Assembly (NCBI RefSeq): GCF_000006565.2
Contig: NC_031476.1
Coordinates: forward strand, 3,186,458 to 3,250,457
From: Toxoplasma gondii ME49
Lineage: Eukaryota; Apicomplexa; Conoidasida; Eucoccidiorida; Sarcocystidae
Length of the DNA: 64,000 bases
Reading direction: 5' to 3'
The notes beneath the pieces are model-generated. The model saw only the letters and a program-made list of their open reading frames with translations, was not told where the DNA came from and searched no databases. Below are positions 48,841 through 61,900 of this stretch, in pieces. The position numbers and the translations under genes were made by a program. Position 1 is the stretch's first letter; every line of letters begins with the position of its first letter.

Positions 48841-49566
48841 ACAAAGGAAGAGAAGGTCGTGAAGGACCAACGCTTGTGCACCAGGTCGAACGACCCTTTT
48901 GCGCCTGAGTGAAGACACTCAGGCCCGGTTCAGACCGACACCAGCAACTGGTCTGTCGCGGTCGTTGTGCCGTCTCGTGCTCTCCCTTCTTGCTGTATTT
49001 CGAGGCTTGAAGGCGGTCCTTCGCCTCCCTGAGGCTTCACGAGAGAGTCCCGTTTTCAAAACAGAAACACTGACAAGGACCGAGGAGGCGAGACCAAATG
49101 ACTGAAGCAGACGCCTGAGGCAGCGGCGACGGAACGGCAGGCTGTGGCGCATATGTCACACTGCACATGAAACCGACTCTGTTTTGACTAACTGCGACGC
49201 CTCGCCTTCTCCTATCAACTCAAAGTGCTTGCGACCATACTTTCTCTTCGATCTGTCCTTGCCTGCCCGCACGGAGCTGGGAGTCTCCTGTCTCCACCGA
49301 TTACACCCCGTCTCGCAGTTCGCTGGCACGCATGTGTGTCTCCGCGTCTCGACGGTTGCAAGGGACACAGGCGGAAACGAGGCAACTCCGTCTATACGGC
49401 GACGTCTGGCCGTAGCGCGTGTATACATTTGCATGCACAAGCCTTTGTGTTTATGTGGACTCGAGTGCGTGGGTGAGCATGGGATTTTGTGCCTGAGTCG
49501 AGGCGGACGAGTTGGGATGCGCACGTCCCTGAAAAAGCATTGCTTTTCTTTGAGGACAGGCTTCCG
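48841..49566. other. Spacer between the QCR7-like gene and the next + strand gene
   Basis: Holds the 3' UTR of one gene and the leader of the next. A good acceptor-like site (TTTGAGGACAG) ends at 49560, six bases before the chosen ATG of the next gene, so an upstream exon may lie in this stretch; I could not identify one. Confidence 0.4.
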
Positions 49567-51628
49567 ATGGTGGGGGAACACAGCGCTCGCTTGCCCTCTC
49601 TCAGCGGCGGACTGGAATGCGTTGACTTCGTCCAGTCATCTTCCCAAGCTGCAAGAGAGTCGGACTTCGGCGGAGGTCTCGGGGACTTTTGGAGTTTCAG
49701 TCTCGAGGAGCTGTGCAGCGCATCTTCTGGAACGGCCGCCGAGACACTCGCCTGGCGGGAGGTATCACAGCTCTTCATCTCGTGGACAGAGACTCGCGAG
49801 AAACTGAACCTAAGGAAGAACGCTTTGACCACACGCTTGCGACGGCTGATGCTCTTTCTGCCGGGGCGACGTGACTCTCGGACGAGACATGCGGCCCCGG
49901 TGTCGGTGCGGTGTCCCGCGCAGAACGCAGGCGGTCTCCAAGAAGAAGATGAAGACATCCAGAGAAACAGAGAGGCTAGGCTCGTGGAGGTTCTATGTCA
50001 GGCGCAAGAAGAAACAGAGGCTCTTCAACTGTTTGATCGCTTTTTCGAGCTCCTTGATATCCGATGTGGACGCGAAACGCCCTACGCCCTCCCCCGAACA
50101 CTCGACCAGAGGAACGGAGGCGGCGAAGTGAGACGCGTGGATGAATCGCGGAGCGAAGGCTGGCGGCTGGGAGGTGAGAACGCAACTCTGTGTTGTGTAA
50201 AATGAGAGAAACAAGGCGAGGTAATGGGGTGCAGAACTTGTATCAGGTCGTTTTTCTTCTAGGAAAGGCGTTCTCGATTTGGGTTGGGGAACGAGAAGCA
50301 CAATGAGCAGTTTCCGGAAAATGAAGAGAGAGTGCCCCCGGACGGGCGCCAGAACCGACCGGAACAGGCCGAGGAAGTGGCTAAGTCAGCAGGAAATGTC
50401 AAGTCTCGCCCCGTTTCCTTGTGTTTTATGCCTGAAAGGCAGCTGTACTGTCGTCCGATTCTTTGTACTGGCAACCAGTGTTTTCTTCCTCTTCCTGTCC
50501 CTTTGCTTCTCGCCAGGCCAGTCCAGCGGGCAATCAACTTCACCTGTCCATTCCGCCGCTGACGATCGTCTGAGAAGAGAAAGAACGTCGACGCGGCAAG
50601 CTGCCTGTGTCGGTCAGGCGAGCATTGACGAGGCGAGACTGGAAGTCGAGAGGGAGGAGTTTAGTCCTCTTCCTCTTGAGAATAGTTTAGGGTACGCTCG
50701 GAAAATATCTGATTTAGAGGCTCATGTAAAGCGTCAAATGTGCGAGTTCTTTTCGCCTTCTCAGGACACCATGACTGATGCATCTGCAAAGGGAGACGCA
50801 TACTCACTAGAAGAAACGCTGAATCGTTCGTGCTCGCCTGTGCTCGGCGAGATGAACCAGATACCTGGCAGTATAGAGCAAATGCTCCAAATTCAGATAG
50901 AACGCATTCAGACGATTACCAGCGACATGGCTACACTTGTAAAGGGCTTTCTGGAGACAAGAGTTTGCGTATCTTCAGCGCGTTCTAGCATGCTGACGAA
51001 CTCTGACAGAAACTCTACAGCAGGTCACGGTTCCGCTGCGAATGACAAACGAGGAAAGGGGCCGAAGGGTGTTTCTCCTCCGCAGGAAAAAACTCTCTTT
51101 ACTCGCGGGTCCCAGGGAGGTTCGAGAAAGACAGCGCGGAGTGCTGCGGGAGAAAGCGTGTCTCTCTCGCACTTCCAGTGTCTCGTCCAGTTGCGGCTGC
51201 TCTGTGAAGCAGGCGCACAGTCTGTCTCCAATGAGCAGTTTCCGGAAAATGAAGAGAGAGTGCCCCCGGACGGGCGCCAGAACCGACCGGAACAGGCCGA
51301 GGAAGTGGCTAAGTCAGCAGGAAATGTCAAGTCTCGTCGAGCACAAGCAGAAACGGTTCGTAGCGCCCTGCTGGAGACTTCAAGTGCCTGCGCAGCGATT
51401 CTGGCTTCCACAGGGGAGGCTCTCAAGTTCTTCGGGGCACTTCAAGTAGCATGCAGCAGTGGGGAGTTGTGGGAAGAAGAGAGCGAAGCTTCGGATTCGG
51501 GGTTAGAACGCTGTCGCCGTTTTGCTAATGACCTTGACCAGCTGCTAGACCAGCTGCCTACATGTACCCGAGCACTTCAGGTTGCGTCGCGCCTCTGTGG
51601 CGCCACACAGGTTTCAGCGTTTTTCTGA
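49567..51628 (+). CDS. Helical protein of unknown function
   Basis: Two exons, 49567-50173 and 50517-51628, with a GGAG/GTGAGA donor and a CTCGCCAG acceptor in matching phase, giving 572 residues. I recognise no family. The protein is charged and mainly helical, with coiled-coil-like stretches (SQLFISWTETREKLNLRK, LVEVLCQAQEETEALQLF, IEQMLQIQIERIQTITSD) separated by Ser/Gly/Arg-rich linkers, and has no signal peptide or membrane helix. The start is the first in-frame ATG after the open frame begins; an upstream exon ending at an acceptor at 49560 would lengthen it. The stop follows a CACACAG/GTTTCA site, so a further exon is possible. A 108-bp part of exon 2 is repeated exactly in the intron (see repeats). 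Confidence 0.65.
50301..50408 (+). repeat. Intronic copy of a 108-bp exact direct repeat
   Basis: Identical base for base to 51229-51336, 928 bases downstream. This copy lies inside the 343-bp intron of the unknown gene. Flanks differ immediately on both sides (A versus C before, CCCC versus TCGA after). It retains the reading frame of the exon copy over all 36 codons. Confidence 0.95.
51229..51336 (+). repeat. Exonic copy of the 108-bp exact direct repeat
   Basis: Encodes about 36 residues, rich in Glu, Pro, Arg and Asn (beginning NEQFPENEERVPPDG), within exon 2 of the unknown gene. This copy sits in a continuous coding context, so it is likely the source and the intronic copy the derivative. 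Confidence 0.95.
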
Positions 51629-53012
51629 GCGTTCGACCCGAAATACATCACAGTGTGACTCAACGCCGGATGCTCCTGACGCCAGTCGATTACATGATAT
51701 CAGCAGAACTGTTAAAGAGTACAGCACTTCTGATCCCAGTGTTAAAACCGTTATATTTCCTCACAGAGGCCGTTCTTCCCACTGTGACCGAGCAACACCC
51801 AGACACCTACGGGTACATTAGTCCTTCAGGTCCCTAAAGCATCGAGAATCAACGTACTGCCGCCAGGTTACCTGAATTGTTCTTTCGGCAGTGGCTCTGC
51901 ACAGGTCCATTATGTGAGCCCTCACTTCCTCAAGAAAACCGATGTACGCAAGCCGTTCTCTGTTCGGGACGTACCATCGGTTCAGATTGACCACGCAGGA
52001 GGTTCTGTAATTAATGTTGCGTTTTACGTTGTTGTCGGTTGCCGCTGCCCACACAGCACCGGTCTTCTCTCACGGTGCACTGCAGACGGAATGCTCTAGC
52101 GAAGTCCCAATCGATGCAGTACACAAAGCCTAGATACGTCCTCAAAAAGAGAAAACCAGTGATGCCACTATCTCGAGCTGTCCTGTAGCTCAAACAGGTA
52201 CCAAGTGTAAACCACTGAAACATGCCCACGGTCCCCTGCAGGAAAGCCGCTGGTTGCAGACAAACTTCAACTTCTTTGAAGCGAGGAAAATCCACCGAGT
52301 CGCAAATGCCTGTCAGCGTTGTCTTCACCGACCTGGTAGCCCAAGCACTGTGCGTACAGAGTAACTTATGAGTCAGTTTCCAAGCAAATAAACAGCGCGA
52401 GCATTCAGAAGAACCCCGATGTTGATCAAGAGATGCCTTGTCGGCCACTGAAGCTCTTGAGACACTCGTGGACCAGAGGGAAGCCAGAGGTAATGTTCGA
52501 CGAAAACTGAAGGACTTTAGCAGTCAACATTACAGCGGAGGCACATCCGTCCCGGAATGAGTCCAGTTCTGAGATACAGTCAGCCAAACGTCTTTATGAT
52601 TGATGTATCCCACCACCCCACCGGACTGCGTAAAACAGCAAAGAGAGTCAAATGCCTTCCAAACGGAGACGTAGTGAAGAGTCAGTTGAGATGTTGACCT
52701 CCTGGAGGCTGTCCCACCTGTTTTGTGAACCTTGTAGACAAGGGCAGTGGGCAATGCATTACTGATTGCCTCAATGATATGATTGGTTTCAGCAGCTTTC
52801 GCTTGTTAACATAACAAGAAAACACATCTTGTGTCCCCGAATCGAGAACATTTAAAAAACGGGTTGCTCGAGAACAACCGCTACACAGGACAAATGAGAA
52901 TGTCTCTTTATATTCAGCACTCCACTGTAAACCATAGAGCCAAGTCTAACCGTACAGACATTCTGTCACCTGAGAGACAAACAGATGCCAGATTCGCATG
53001 AGCCACTCTCAT
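51629..53012. other. Convergent 3' region, no supported gene
   Basis: Two genes converge here, so most of this should be 3' UTR. A polar + frame at 51582-51821 and a minus frame at 52011-52448 have no domain or splice support. Confidence 0.5.
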
Positions 53013-55499
53013 TTAGTACACCAGGAAAGCAATGTAGAGCCCGGTCACAAGGCCCAAAGATAATGCTATCACTGCGAGAGGTCCAGCGATCTCTTTTTCA
53101 TCGAGACGGCTTGGTATGCTTACGCAGTAGATGTAACCAAGCGTGCTTGTCCATCCGTGGGTGACAGCAAACAGAAACATCACGATGACATACCACCAGA
53201 AGTCATTAATGACTGGAGCCCCTTCAACCTTGTAGCCTAAACAGAAAGGTACATAGAATATGGTCCGAAACAGCACAGCCGGCAGTAGCCACGTCCGCGG
53301 CAGCATGAGCCACTGAAGCCGCGTCGTCGCTTGGGAAAGGTCAGGCAGCCAGCGTCCTGCAACATCTCCAACGCTAAAGACCCCGAACAGAATCAGAAAA
53401 TGATTAGATATGTTCTGAGAGTATTTCCATAAGACAGGCCCGACGCGAGGAAAGAGATTCATGGTAATGAAGAAGTTTAGGAAAATCGACAGTAACTCAG
53501 GAAACACGGTCTGTAATACGTGCCATTTGCTATACAACTCGGGGGCACGATGTCGAATCCTCCGTGACGAAGGTTCGGCACAAGCTTCAACTAAAATAGG
53601 GCTAATCGGTTTCGCCCCTACATCCCCGTGTACAACAGTGGACATTCCTTCCTCGTCCGAAGCCGCTTCAAGGTCTACGTCGTCGCTTTCCGTCACACTG
53701 TTTTCAACCGCCTCAATCTCTGCCGCAGCCTCATCTATTTCGCGCTCCTGTTGCCTGCGAACCGAGAGGCGCATCCTCTCAGTTCGCTGTTGACTAGCCT
53801 TTTTCAGTGCACGGCGCGCCCAAGGTTGCTGAAAGAGATACGAAACACTGACCGCGGAGAGCAGAGCTACTAAAGCTGAAAACAGGTAAACCGTCCAAGC
53901 CGTCGTTTGGACGCCAACACGGGTGTCCAGCGGGAACACGGCGAAGCCGAGCAGAGTGCTAAGGAGGAATGCACCGACACCCGCCAAGCCTTGGCCTACG
54001 TAGATTGAATAGTCAGAGAGAGAAGCATCGCAATTAGGAAAAACAGACTCCTAGAAGATTCCTCGCATAACATACGCGTGACCGAAACCGGGAGCGGCAT
54101 TTGCTGCCAAACAGACTGGTTCTCAATCTTCGCGGTAACGCACAGCCCAGGTCAGCTCCTGCGTATCCTCTGTGTCGCCTCAGAATGTCCTCGAGAAGAC
54201 GAATGGCCAAACGTAAGGCTAACGAATGCTGGTCGCGCACTGGCACAGGCATTCATCCGTGAGGAACACGCTGCCGTAAACTCGCTGTCTAGCAAGCGGA
54301 GGAGGAACTCTACGAAGGATAGCTAGGGCACATCGCATATGACGACGGCTGTGCGTTAGCTTTTTCGTCTTGCTTGGTGACTGTGTGTGTCTGAACGTGA
54401 ATCTTGTCTGTCGTGAGTTTTTCCAAACAGCTGCTATTTTGTTGGGGAAGCAGTACCAGCGGTATGACGCCTTACCTACAGACACGGCGCCGACACAGGT
54501 CTTTGGCATAGCCCCTGCAATAGCGAATCCTGCGCCTTGGAATAGCCCAGAGCTTAACCCCGTTAGAAAGCACATCAAATGCATTCCTGTGATGGCGACC
54601 GTTTCAGGTAGATAGGCGAGGACGGGTGTTAAGATAGAGAAAACAACTACACTAAGACAGCCACCGATAAAAAGTAAGCTCTTTCTCAGCGCCCCAATCC
54701 AAAGAAGACAGGCTTGAACAAGAAGGATGGCGATTTGAAACATGGCCAGAAACGAATTATCCCAATGCGTGGCGCTGTCTGGGAACAACTGTGCGCTTAT
54801 ATAAGGCGCAAGATTTATGGTAAAGTTCCATCCGACTAGGGACGAAAACCCTAAAAGGCCGAAGACGGTGTTGCCAATCCGTGCAGCCTTGGGTGAGAAC
54901 GAAGCTGCCCCATGTGACCCGCAAATATCGTCTATTCCATCGATAATCGATTCCGGGCCTTCATAGCTTTCCCCCTCGAATATGGACCGTCCAGCAACCG
55001 CGGAAGCACCTCCGAGATCTTCCGCTGCTGACTCTCCTGCTGTACTCATTGGCAGCCCCTCGCGTAAGGAGTAGTCTGTCAGGGTTGCCGCATCCGGATA
55101 TCGGAACGTCGGTCTAGATGAGGCCGCTGCCTGCGCGACCGTTTCTTCTGTAGGCGGGAGAACCAGTGTCCGCTGACGATGCCATGGAAGCAGATTGAAC
55201 GTCCTGAAGAGAACCGACTGGCGCTTAGGAGGCGGCGACGGTTGTGACGTCGGGCGAAGTGACAACGGTCTCGGGCGCGCTTCTGCAGGTTCAGAAATAG
55301 CTCGCGTGTGTGAGCTGGGAAACCTTCGCCCAGACCGGGGCCCCCCACGAGACTGCGAAGGTGATACTACGGATTCGGCTCGCTGCAGGGACAGTGGAAC
55401 GAGATGAATTCCGTTTGGCCTCGAGGGAGTGTGGATCCCTTCAGCACATGCACTGCAGGGGTAACCCGCAGCGCTCGTGAGGGTAGGAAGGCTCTTCAT
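53013..55499 (-). CDS. Equilibrative nucleoside transporter (ENT/SLC29 family)
   Basis: Membrane carrier for nucleosides or nucleobases; apicomplexans cannot make purines and depend on such uptake. Two exons, 55499-54476 and 53995-53013, 668 residues. The join rebuilds the ENT motif GQGLAGVGAF. Other signatures: LGFSSLVGWNF in the first membrane helix (about 216-226), SSGLFQGAGFAIAGAMP, FSVGDVAGRWLP (about 548-559), and the last two helices with WTSTLGYIYCVSIP and EIAGPLAVIALSLG. About ten or eleven hydrophobic helices are visible. Unusual parts are an N-terminal cytoplasmic tail of about 205 residues rich in Pro, Ser and Arg, and a loop of about 95 residues between helices 6 and 7 that begins basic and becomes acidic. 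An in-frame ATG at 55049 (residue 151) could be the true start. Substrate cannot be read from sequence. Confidence 0.9.
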
Positions 55500-58400
55500 G
55501 GTGTGCCCGAATCCGCCAGAGTTGATGGGCGTCAGACGACTGCGTCCCCGGATGCCTCTTCACACCTTACCCACAACCTCTGTGCACTCAATGACCACAA
55601 CTAGTCGACAGAAAGTGGGACTGGGTTCCGGAGTTCAGAGTTGTACCACCCACGGCGACGATATGTGTCGAAGAAGAAAAACTATTCGAACGGGGACTTG
55701 CAGTGAAGCATTTCATTGCCCAAGAGCACAATGTAGGTTCTGCCTTTCTGATGTAGCACATATACTCTTTTGCAAATGGACAAAAGAAAAACGAAAGCTG
55801 CACATTGACGAAAGAGGCAAACATGCTACCTGCAGCGATAAGCTCTCTAAGATGGATCACGGTGTTTTGCACGCAACGTATTTGCCCGAACTGCAGCTTT
55901 CAAACTACGCGCCGAGCTGGTGCACCCGCCATGAGGCATCGATGCAAAAGTGTCTCGAAGCGCTTCTCCAGAGATACGAACGATGACGTCCCCCATCCTG
56001 TAATATACGCCCGTCAATGAAGTGAACTACAACCCATACCTTGGTGTCTCCTGGTCACAATAGCAGACTGGATCAAGAGTGATCCTGCAACAGAACTCAG
56101 AGAGCCAAAAAACGGTACGAATTCTAATCGGCTTTCTCTGCGTCTCAGCAAAGGCAGCCAAGGCTGCCAGCCGTGGCCGTGCGGCGAAGGGGGATATCTG
56201 TTTTTTGCCAGCGAAATTCGCGGCAACAACGCTGTTTGACGCCGTCTCTTCCGTAGGCATTTCCACGATTATATAAGTTGTCCTTCTTGTCACAAAGTCT
56301 GGTCACAAAAATGACTCATCCGCGCCTGTGCTCAGGTCAGAGCATCTAAACAGATGACTGACGGAATGCCTTTTCGGCATTCCACCCCAAATACTACCGC
56401 GTCGTAGAGAAACGCCTTCAGGACGACGAATCTGGGAAACGGAACAGAAGATCGGGCAGCAGCGTCGACGCTATTTCCTCCACAAAGGCAGCAACGCACA
56501 TCTGCACGATACCGCACCGAAGTGAGAACAGGGCGAAGCGACAGATACATACATGTCCTCCCGCTCTCCTGGCTTGACCTAAGAAATGTCGTGGTTTTTT
56601 CCCGACGGTCGATAAAGCAGTTTTGAAAGACTTATTCAGGAGGGTGTATTTCGCATATGTGTTTGCGGTCCAGTCTAGTAAGCCTAGTAAGCGTCATCTT
56701 TGCCGCACACGGTTATATATAGTCCAGAGTTCGTGCATTTTATGTTCAAGAGGCAAGCATGCGGCTGCAGGCTTACAAAAAACAATCACATAGGGCAGCG
56801 GGTTGTCTTTGTCCATCCGTCTGCACCGTCGCAGTAAAAACCCCGACACTTCAACCACTGGGCGGCAGGCGACAAAATCGGTGATAACGTAGATGGGGGA
56901 CGTTTGCATCGTTTGCGGAAATACCCGAGGTCTCTGCCTGATCATGCTAGAACACGGGATGGCCAGGCGCCAGCGAACTGGGTGAGCGGGTTCTTGTTTG
57001 TACACCTTGCAAGATTTTTGAGTTTTCTGTCTCATGTGTCGAATTGCTGGACGTTTTACTTGGCTATGTAGATGCTACTCCGTCGCATGAGAAAACCAAC
57101 GAAATGGTCTGCAGGGGCAGCGCAGAGCTACATTGTGAGTCACACTTCGTCCCCACTTAGATTCTTGAAAAACCGTGGCAGATTCAGACTAAATTCACTG
57201 GCATCTTCTCAGTTACCATGGTGACCTCTAGAGCGAGAGAAGTAATGGATGAAGTCGGAGTTGTTTGACGCAGCTACAAGTTACACCATGATGCCTGTCC
57301 ACTTGGTCAGATGGCGCTGGTCTACAATATCGCTTTGAAACACCGGAGCGAACACTCTAAGGGCGACCTGAAAGCTGAGCCACGCCAGGATGCCATTTGC
57401 TACAATGTTGGAGCCAAATTAAGAGTTTCTTCCATCCGCTTCATGCATTCATATATTTACAACGGTTGTACACAGAACAATCCGCTCCAACACCCTGTCG
57501 TCGTTCCGTTTCTCTAGGATGGTTTTACCTCATCACATAAGGTTTCAGGGACTTTGTGTAGCGGCACGGCAGCAGTGTACTTGTTGAAACGCTGTCAACG
57601 AATGACGATGATCCCAAAAGCATACTTGGATCGACGGGTTTGAACTTCCCGCTTATTTCGATTGATTCCCCTAAATCTGCAGTTCCTTCAGGCTTGACGG
57701 TCAAGTCGAAAAGAAATCAGCCACCGCGCCAACCAACATTCTCTCTATAAAGCAGCCGTGCCCGTTACAACCACACGAGCTGAGAGAAAAGCCTGACTGA
57801 ATACCAGAACGTCGAACACATCATTTAGGTTTCTCTCCCCGTTTGCGGAAGATGACATCCTATGTGCATTACAATCGACGTCATCCCGCTGATATTATCA
57901 ACCTTAGAACCATTTTCTAAGGGTTCCCTGCAGAGCCCGTTAACTACACGTGTGCCGGCGGTAATGATGGATCCGCATGCAGTACATTCGAGGCGCTGTG
58001 TCAACTATCGCTTGCGGGCTTGTGTGCGCTGATCCAAGTGGCTTCGTTCACGTCTACTTTCCCCTCGTTTTCTACTACAAAACCCCGTCAAGAGGCGCCA
58101 AACTAGAATTTATGGTCCTGTCTTTACTGTGCCGTTTCCCGTCCTGTCCTACCGCTGTTTCGAAGCGATCGTCCGCGAGCTGACGGCTAGAAAACGAGCT
58201 GCAGCCGCCCACCCACAACGACACATTGTCTTGCAACTTTTTGGTGTCTTTCGTTTCCTGGTTGCCTCATCAGATGGTTCTTCACTAGAACGAAACACTT
58301 TTCATGGGAAAATTTCCCCAGCGGCCCGCATCTCTAGTGCCGGTCGTGCCTCAGATATGCAGGTGTGTGTGGCACTTTTTCCTCGGCCATTTGGACATGT

Positions 58401-58904
58401 CGCCTACGAGTATACGCTTGTCTACCTGAACAAAATTATCGGCGCTGGAAAACGAGCGAATGCTGATGTTGTGGGGAGACCTGCATCCTTCGTGAACATA
58501 CCCGAGTGGTGCTACGGTCGTTTCCGGTGTCGGCCTGGAACTTTTGTGTCCCTAGTGGATAGACCTCCGTCCACATGTGAACCCCTAGAGTCCAGTTCAC
58601 CACACAGATGGTAAAACCGTATTTTCAGTGGTGGAAAAAACAGAGTCGAAAGTGGCTTTGTGTGCTGTAGAGCGAGGGCTCTCAGCAGTTCGTCCTCTTG
58701 CAGTTAAGATACCTCAGCGTTCTTTCCAGGCGCATCAATCTCCACGGGCTGTCCCTAGGCGTCGAACATGCTTCGGGAGAACCTCCTCTGCATGTCACTT
58801 TTGTCCGCTTTTGACAGCTGAGAAGTGCGGGGCCCTCCCCTTTTTCACCCGACCCCTGGCTGTGACACTTCGAAAGAGAAGTGTGCCTCCCCCAAGGACA
58901 GAAA
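55500..58904. other. Divergent intergenic region, ENT and WD-repeat genes
   Basis: About 3.4 kb upstream of both genes with no microsatellites. A 161-codon + frame at 58129-58614 lies shortly before the WD-repeat start and is more likely leader than protein. Nothing else is supported. Confidence 0.5.
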
Positions 58905-61900
58905 ATGTCTGGCGGAGGCCCGCCACCGATGCCTTCCATGCGGTCGTCCTTTTCTCCAGACCACCATTTGTGGCTCTCATCTCTCATCTGGCCCGACATT
59001 CCTCTGCAAGCGTCTATTTCCTGCATCGCCGTCAATCCAAGATGCACAGTTTTGGCAACAGGCACCCACACTGGCCACATTTACATTTGGCAACTGAGTG
59101 CGGTCCATGCCGCTCTGGCCTGTCCAGAAAGCCGCGTCTGCCGGCTTGGCTCGAACGCTGTGGCTGGGGATGCTCCGTCGTCGCATGCGGACCCGCCTTC
59201 CGAAAATCGGCTCTCGGTTTTGCCGCCGTCAGCTGATGGCTTCTCCACCGAGCAGAGCGCTGTGCCCGAGGGCAAGGAAGACGCAGCGTGGAGACCGGAA
59301 GATTTTGGAACCGGACGCGACCTTACTCAGGGAGACTGCAGCAGACAGAGAAACGCCAAGGTCTGCAGAGAATCGGTCTCCTCACGGAATGATGGTGCCT
59401 CTGGAAATGTCTCCGGCGACTTGCCAACCGGCAGTTCCCGGACTGAGTCGTCGCCGTTTTCGTCCGCTTCGACGAACGCAGGCGGAGCCAGCTTCGAGGC
59501 TCCTCTCCCGCTTGTCCCCCATTTGATTTTGATCAGTGAGTGGGGCGGATCTGCGCCGGTGATCGAGTGCGTCTTTGCCGTCGCAGCGGCGCCGCTGGTG
59601 AACGCATGCAGTGAAGAAGTATTGGTGTCTATACACTCGGACAGCAAACTGCGGATCTGGTCACTTCTCGACGGCCGGTGTCTGTCGGCCACGAAGCAGT
59701 TTCCGTATCCCTTGATCTCCATTCGCGTGCTGTCCGATCGGCGTTACGTCGTTTTAACTGGCAAAACCGGCGCGATGGTTTTCGACTTGTGGGCCCACTG
59801 TCTTGTGTGTCACCTCTCACTTTCTCTTCCAGGCGTTGCCTCGCCCTCAACTGTCTTTGCGCGTCAGCCAGGTGACGCAGCGCTTCAGGCGGTGCCGGGG
59901 GGCTCGGCGCCTGACAGCGCTCGGGGCCCTGGAGGAGCGGGGGAGTTCTATGGGAGACGAGATGAAGCGAAGAATCCGCTTTCGAGAGCCAACAGCGGGA
60001 GAATGTCCAGACGCTCCCCCAGGGAAGTGACGGAAGCTCCGAAGGCATGGCCGTGTGTCTGTCTCATCGCTACGGCCACCAGCCCGCCTCCAGACTGCAG
60101 CGAAGATGGACTACGAAGAGTGCGGACTTTGTTCCCGAATCTACTAGGTGACCTGCCATTCCCTCCTCTCTCATCGCAGGGGAACCCACAGCCGGGCAGT
60201 GAAAGACAGTCCACTGCAGAAGGAGTCATCTTTCGAAGCTCGTCTGGGGGAGACGCCGGAAGGCCGCCACCGGAAAACAGCATGGGTGTGTGTCCCCAAG
60301 GTCTCCCGCCTGACGCTCCCGCCTCGTGTGCGTCCTCGTCGTTTTCGCCCTCTTCGTCCTTTGCGTTGCTCCACCAACAGTCGAAGTCCCTATCCCCCAC
60401 AGAGCAAGTCTTACGAGGAGACTCCTTTTCGTTCTTGGCTTTTCCTCAGGCCTCTGCAGAGGACTTTGCCCCGCCCTTTCCCCGTCTCAACACAGCCCCC
60501 CGGCACCGCGCCACAGAGGCTCCAGGAGGGAAAGGAGCCTCCCCTCTGTGGCCGAGTGATTCGGCCTTCTTCCACTTGGCTCCCGAAGACTCCCCTGAGC
60601 CGGGGCTCGTGCCGCCCTTCCTCGAGCAGCCCGTGACTGTCGCTGGACTGACGCCAGAGGGCCGCCTAGCTGTCTGGGACCTGCAGGCAGTCTTGGCTAG
60701 CTGGGAGGAGCAGCAGACACAGCTCGACGGGATGGGTGGGCGCGCACTGTTTCACGGGAAGCGGGAACACACAGTCTTTGGCTCGTTGGTGTCTCAAGAC
60801 GCGGCTAGCTCGGCCCCACAGCGATACGTCGCCGGCACCACTCAGGGACCGTCGGGGCTTCCGGAGGAAGCTGCCGGGGATCCAGGACCGCCTGGAGACC
60901 GCAGCGCGGCTTCAGCGGCTGTTGGGGGTGCCGCGGGGCCTGGACGGAAAGGAGGCTTCTCCGGGGGACCGTACCATTCGAATTCCATGATCGGCCTACG
61001 CGACCCGCTGGCAGGAGACACGGCGGGAAACGGAGGAAGAGACAGAAAGAAAGGGACCAAGGCAGGATCTTCAGTCGGCGAAGGAGCCGCGGCAGTCCTC
61101 CAGCCCATGAGGACAGTGTTCGGCGGCATGTTCGGAGTTGGAGGAGAGGACGAATCGGATGACGAAGGTGACGAGGCAGAGGACAACCAAGCATCCAAAG
61201 GAGTCGAACCCGTATTCGTCTCCAGCGTCTGCTGCGAAGTACGCCAACATAAACATCTACATATTTTTTTTTACACATAAATCTGTATGCATGCACAGTG
61301 CGATTGCGAATTCAATTGTGCGGACACTGATGTATAGTTACGTTGGCAAATAGACGGAGAGAGAGCGAAGCCTTCGAAAACGGAGAAAGAGACGTATGCA
61401 CCGAAACCGTATTGTAGCACGGCAGCAGGAAACCTATGCACAAAGCGAATGGGGCAGGCAAACACAGGAAACGCTTTTTGTCCATACGTCGCTGTATGTC
61501 GAATGGTCGAGGTCTGGGCGGATGAGAGACGCTGTCGTGCGTAAGGAAGAAATAGCTACCGAGCTGTGAGCGTTCGTACACAGTCCAAGCGCTGGACATT
61601 CGCCAGCCGGCTACTCTGCTCATTGCCGTTCCCTCACGCTTTCATGGACCCTTTAAATTCTCCCGACGTCTTCGCCACCTCTGCGCCAGAAACTGAAAAA
61701 CTCTGTCTACTACCTCCCCGTGTAGTTACCTGACCCTACAATGGAATTGACTCCCGAAGACAGACAGTCACGATTCTGCCACACCTCAGTGCTCATGTTG
61801 CCTTCCTCGGTGCCCTTGTTTCTGTTGTATTGCGAATCTTCGTCGCCTCTGTAACGTCCGTTACGGTCCCCAACTGCGGTTTACTCCCATACACTGGTGG

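Noticed and set aside
51582..51821. Polar + frame as a third exon of the unknown gene
   Set aside because: A CACACAG/GTTTCA donor exists nearby, but no acceptor in the right phase was convincing, and exon 2 has its own stop at 51628.
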